Assembly: GCA_018830745.1 (NCBI GenBank)
Contig: JAHJRU010000256.1
Location: 1 to 8,989 of the forward strand
Length of the DNA: 8,989 nucleotides
Origin: Chloroflexota bacterium
Lineage (GTDB): Bacteria; Chloroflexota; Dehalococcoidia; Dehalococcoidales; JAHJRU01
Reading direction: 5' to 3'
Shown: positions 7,400 to 8,989 of the stretch, in pieces
Position numbering within the stretch: position 1 is the first letter of the stretch
Layout of the letters: the number at the start of each line of letters is the position of its first letter
Made by a program: the position numbers and the translations under genes
The notes under the pieces: model-generated
Told to the model about the DNA's origin: nothing
Databases searched by the model: none
Seen by the model: only the letters and a program-made list of their open reading frames with translations

Positions 7400-8289
7400 A
7401 AACAATAGGACGATTAATCACCGCCATGGTAACGCCCTTTAATGAAAAAGGGGAAGTTGATTATGAGCAAGCCAAGAAGCTGGCTTCAGCCCTGCTCGAA
7501 TCTGGAAGCGATGGTCTGGTAGCGGTAGGCACCACCGGAGAGTCCCCTACCCTTGTCCGAGAGGAAGAATACCGCCTGTTCGCCGAGCTGAAAGCAGCCG
7601 TAGGTGATGGGGGCGCCATGATAGCCGGCACCGGCAGTAATAGCACCGCTGAAGCCATTGAAGCCACCAGAGAAGCCGAGCGAATTGGTGTTGATGCCTG
7701 TCTGCTGGTGGTCCCCTACTATAATAAGCCAACTCAAGAAGGCCTGTACCAGCATTTTCAACTCATCGCCCGGAGTACCAGCCTGCCCTGTATCCTTTAC
7801 AACGTGCCTTCAAGGACGGTAGCCAACCTGACCGCAGACACGGTTATCAGGCTCAGCCAGATAGACAATATCATCGGTATTAAAGAAGCCAGCAGTAACC
7901 TGGATCAAATTACCAGTATTATCAGTAACACCGGCGAAGATTTCCTCGTCTGGAGTGGCAATGACAGCGATACCCTGCCCATACTGGCTGTGGGCGGCTA
8001 TGGCGTTATCAGCGTAGCCTCTCATCTGGTTGGCAACCAGCTCAAGAAAATGATCACTAGCTTTGTTGGTGGCAACGTAAATGAAGCTGCTGCTATCCAC
8101 CGCCATCTCCTTCCCCTGGTCAATGCCCTGTTTATTGTCTCCAATCCAAGTCCCCTCAAATATGCCCTCAATCATATTGGCTTCCCTGTGGGCAAACCAC
8201 GCCTACCCCTTACTGAGCTGGATGATAAATCAGCCGCGCTACTTAAAGATGCCCTAGAAGCTTACCATATTGATTTACCACTGCCGTGA
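7396..8289 (+). CDS. dapA: 4-hydroxy-tetrahydrodipicolinate synthase
   Basis: DapA condenses pyruvate with aspartate 4-semialdehyde through a Schiff base, the committed step to diaminopimelate and lysine. The 297-residue (beta/alpha)8 barrel carries all the expected residues: GTTGES (45-50, with T46 and T47), Y109 in PYYNKPTQEG, Y135 and R140 in YNVPSRT, and the Schiff-base lysine K163 in GIKEASSN. These match E. coli T44, T45, Y107, Y133, R138 and K161 with a constant offset of two, so an authentic DapA is more likely than another member of the superfamily. The ATG overlaps the asd stop as ATGA; GGAGA at 7383-7387 serves as ribosome binding site. It is the last gene of the operon. No clear intrinsic terminator is visible within the next 100 bases. 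Confidence 0.96.
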   Translation: MKTIGRLITAMVTPFNEKGEVDYEQAKKLASALLESGSDGLVAVGTTGESPTLVREEEYRLFAELKAAVGDGGAMIAGTGSNSTAEAIEATREAERIGVDACLLVVPYYNKPTQEGLYQHFQLIARSTSLPCILYNVPSRTVANLTADTVIRLSQIDNIIGIKEASSNLDQITSIISNTGEDFLVWSGNDSDTLPILAVGGYGVISVASHLVGNQLKKMITSFVGGNVNEAAAIHRHLLPLVNALFIVSNPSPLKYALNHIGFPVGKPRLPLTELDDKSAALLKDALEAYHIDLPLP

Positions 8290-8386
8290 AGAGAATAACT
8301 ATTGAGGAGAGGCTGGCCTCCGTATTGGGTTAATTTTTACTCCTGGCAAGCCTCCACCCCACAACCAGATGGCAGCTATGCCCAGA

Positions 8387-8413
8387 CACGATACTTTAAT
8401 CGTGCTTTCACGA
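8387..8413 (+). repeat. Two overlapping, mutually exclusive hairpins
   Basis: CACGAT (8387-8392) pairs with ATCGTG (8399-8404) around ACTTTA. The same right arm TCGTG (8400-8404) can instead pair with CACGA (8409-8413) around CTTT. It lies just upstream of the tRNA promoter candidate. It could be a weak terminator for dapA transcripts or an attenuator-like switch; no good T-run follows. Confidence 0.35.
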
Positions 8414-8414
8414 G

Positions 8415-8443
8415 TTGCAGTGAAACCAAAGATTTGTTAGACT
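8415..8443 (+). promoter_or_regulatory. Weak candidate promoter for the tRNA-Lys locus
   Basis: TTGCAG (8415-8420) and TAGACT (8438-8443) are 17 bases apart, with TG at 8435-8436 giving an extended -10. The boxes match consensus at three and four of six bases. The predicted start near 8450 would place the T-armless tRNA-like copy at the 5' end of a transcript that continues into the intact tRNA. Confidence 0.35.
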
Positions 8444-8459
8444 ATTTTCGTCACAGAGT

Positions 8460-8519
8460 GGGCCGTTAGCTCAGTTGGTAGAGCACCTGACTTTTAATCA
8501 AGTGCAGTAAAACGGCCCA
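8460..8519 (+). pseudogene. tRNA-Lys-like sequence lacking the T arm
   Basis: The first 40 bases match the intact tRNA-Lys at 8539 with one difference (C8486 against G8565). The acceptor 5' strand GGGCCGT (8460-8466), D arm (8469-8484) and anticodon loop CTTTTAA (8491-8497, anticodon TTT) are kept. The anticodon stem has a C-A mismatch (C8487 with A8501). After the stem only nine bases, TGCAGTAAA, remain where the variable loop and T arm should be. The acceptor 3' strand ACGGCCC (8512-8518) is present and pairs perfectly with the 5' strand. An A follows, but no CCA. It would not be a normal bacterial elongator tRNA. It is probably a decayed duplicate or a recombination scar; a small structured RNA is possible but unsupported. 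The GCAC/GTGC extension of its anticodon stem is unlike the intact copy. Confidence 0.75.
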
Positions 8520-8538
8520 CGTTAACAAGCCTATCCGC

Positions 8539-8614
8539 GGGCCGTTAGCTCAGTTGGTAGAGCAGCTGACTTTTAATCAGCGGGTCGCAGGTTCGAGTCC
8601 TGCACGGCTCACCA
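8539..8614 (+). tRNA. tRNA-Lys (anticodon TTT), CCA encoded
   Basis: The full cloverleaf is present: acceptor GGGCCGT/ACGGCTC (8539-8545 with 8604-8610, one G-T pair), D stem GCTC/GAGC with loop AGTTGGTA, anticodon stem GCTGA/TCAGC with loop CTTTTAA, variable loop GGGTC, T stem GCAGG/CCTGC (8587-8591 with 8599-8603) and loop TTCGAGT. The discriminator is A8611 and the genome encodes CCA (8612-8614). The anticodon TTT at 8572-8574 reads AAA and AAG lysine codons. It lies downstream of a T-arm-lacking near-copy and upstream of a terminator and an integrase gene, the usual setting of a tRNA used as an attachment site. Confidence 0.96.
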
Positions 8615-8657
8615 CCCCCTCTCTGCCAGACGCTATTAAATTAGCCTACCTCATACT

Positions 8658-8698
8658 AAACCAGCCGCCCAAAACTGGACCGGCTGGTTTTCCTATTT
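8658..8698 (+). terminator. Intrinsic terminator after tRNA-Lys
   Basis: AAACCAGCCG (8658-8667) and CGGCTGGTTT (8681-8690) form a perfect ten-base stem around a 13-base loop, followed by TCCTATTT. It is 44 bases past the tRNA 3' end and should end the tRNA transcript. It separates the tRNA from the integrase gene, which therefore needs its own promoter or read-through. Confidence 0.75.
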
Positions 8699-8852
8699 AC
8701 ATTTCTTTCCTCACGGCGTTAGATAAACTTGCGACAGCACTAAGTGGGTCTCCCCTTGCGGTACGACCGGGGCTGGTGCTGTTGTGGGTTGCTGCTGGTG
8801 GCGGCGAGTCCTCGCCGGTGACAAGTCCCATGGTGCTGCCGCAATACGCATT

Positions 8853-8857
8853 GGAGG
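8853..8857 (+). promoter_or_regulatory. Ribosome binding site fixing the integrase GTG start
   Basis: GGAGG at 8853-8857 lies seven bases before GTG at 8865, and 16 bases before the in-frame ATG at 8874. The spacing favours GTG as the start. Confidence 0.65.
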
Positions 8858-8864
8858 TGACGCC

Positions 8865-8989
8865 GTGAACACCATGGTAGCAATCCAGTCTTTCCTCAAC
8901 AACCGACAAGCCCTCAACCGCAGTCCCAAAACCATCAAGTGGTATGAACACAACCTCATCCGTTTTGCCACTGACTGCCCGGAACTTCC
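8865..8989 (+). CDS. Tyrosine recombinase/phage-type integrase, N-terminal part (runs off window)
   Basis: Only the first 41 codons are inside the window; the frame is open at the end. The protein starts VNTMVAIQSF and contains FLNNRQALNRSPKTIKWYEH followed by NLIRFATDCPEL. This is the pattern of the SAM-like core-binding domain of tyrosine recombinases: a short helix, then S-P-x-T-I-x-x-Y, then a helix with L-x-x-F. The catalytic R-H-R-Y domain would lie beyond the window and cannot be checked. GTG is chosen over the internal ATG because GGAGG is seven bases upstream. Its place about 250 bases from the 3' end of a tRNA, in the same direction, is typical of integrases of prophages, ICEs and genomic islands that insert in tRNA genes. 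The type of element cannot be told from this fragment. Confidence 0.8.
   Translation, partial: MNTMVAIQSFLNNRQALNRSPKTIKWYEHNLIRFATDCPEL

Larger units (their letters stand above)
8290..8459. other. Non-coding gap between dapA and the tRNA-Lys locus
   Basis: This 170-base gap holds no gene I can support. It contains a short GAGG-CTGG-CCTC stem (8309-8320) followed 13 bases later by TTTTT (8334-8338), too weak to call a terminator for the dap operon. It also contains a pair of competing hairpins at 8387-8413 and a weak promoter for the tRNA locus at 8415-8443. Confidence 0.6.
8615..8864. other. Gap between tRNA-Lys and the integrase gene, with inverted repeats
   Basis: This 250-base stretch holds the tRNA terminator and, after it, several inverted repeats. 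CAGCAC (8735-8740) pairs with GTGCTG (8776-8781), extendable to nine pairs. CCCC (8752-8755) pairs with GGGG (8769-8772) inside it. CGGCGAG-TC-CTCGCCG (8802-8817) is a near-perfect palindrome. These could be recombinase arm or accessory binding sites, or a structured leader. The + frame ending at 8868 is open and overlaps the integrase start by GTGA, but no start with a ribosome binding site is visible, so I do not call a gene. Confidence 0.5.

Noticed and set aside
8286..8333. 15-codon reading frame (VKRITIEERLASVLG) starting on GTG overlapping the dapA stop codon
   Set aside because: It is very short, has no ribosome binding site of its own and no recognisable similarity; GTGA overlap alone can arise by chance.
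8309..8338. GAGG-CTGG-CCTC stem followed by TTTTT as terminator of the dap operon
   Set aside because: The stem is only four pairs and the T-run starts 13 bases past it, so it does not meet the form of an intrinsic terminator.
8697..8951. Minus-strand open frame across the integrase start
   Set aside because: It overlaps the well-supported integrase N-terminus and the inverted repeats, and no domain is recognisable in the translation.
1..8989. CRISPR array, rRNA genes or complete insertion sequence
   Set aside because: No regularly spaced repeats, rRNA motifs, or transposase with flanking inverted repeats are visible on either strand.

Overview
The window reads as a chromosomal segment of an anaerobic bacterium that uses the Wood-Ljungdahl (reductive acetyl-CoA) pathway. 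A class Dehalococcoidia member (Chloroflexota) is my best guess. The reasons are the acetyl-CoA synthase corrinoid protein gene next to acsE, a metF-type reductase and a DUF3786 gene, followed by an rpsO-pnp-dapB-asd-dapA cluster. This placement is inference from gene content and remembered gene order, about 0.6 confidence; no search was run. All genes are on the + strand.

Region 1 (1-2886) is a one-carbon operon: the 3' end of acsC, then acsE, a methylenetetrahydrofolate reductase gene, and a DUF3786 gene of unknown function. MTHFR makes methyl-H4folate. AcsE moves the methyl group onto the corrinoid iron-sulfur protein, whose large subunit is AcsC. That protein delivers it to acetyl-CoA synthase, which lies outside the window.

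Region 2 (2887-3096) is a 210-base gap with an imperfect hairpin near the end of the first operon and a near-consensus sigma70-type promoter (TTTACA, 17 bases, TATAAT with an extended -10 TG).

Region 3 (3097-8289) is a compact operon. It starts with ribosomal protein S15 and polynucleotide phosphorylase, both with TTG starts, and continues with three lysine/diaminopimelate genes: dapB, asd and dapA. Gaps are 23, 2 and 9 bases, and asd and dapA overlap by 4. Asd makes aspartate semialdehyde, DapA condenses it with pyruvate, and DapB reduces the product, so three enzymes of the aspartate-to-tetrahydrodipicolinate route are encoded together.

Region 4 (8290-8989) is a tRNA locus with a likely mobile-element boundary. 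An intact tRNA-Lys(TTT) with encoded CCA is preceded, 79 bases upstream, by a near-copy that keeps the acceptor, D and anticodon portions but has no T arm. A strong intrinsic terminator follows the intact tRNA. About 250 bases after the tRNA a GTG-initiated gene with the N-terminal domain of a tyrosine recombinase begins and runs off the window. This suggests an integrated element using tRNA-Lys as its attachment site.

The coding part is mostly ordinary metabolism. The least explained items are the T-armless tRNA-Lys-like sequence, its link to the integrase, and the DUF3786 gene in the Wood-Ljungdahl operon. I did not find a convincing new multi-gene system within these bases.
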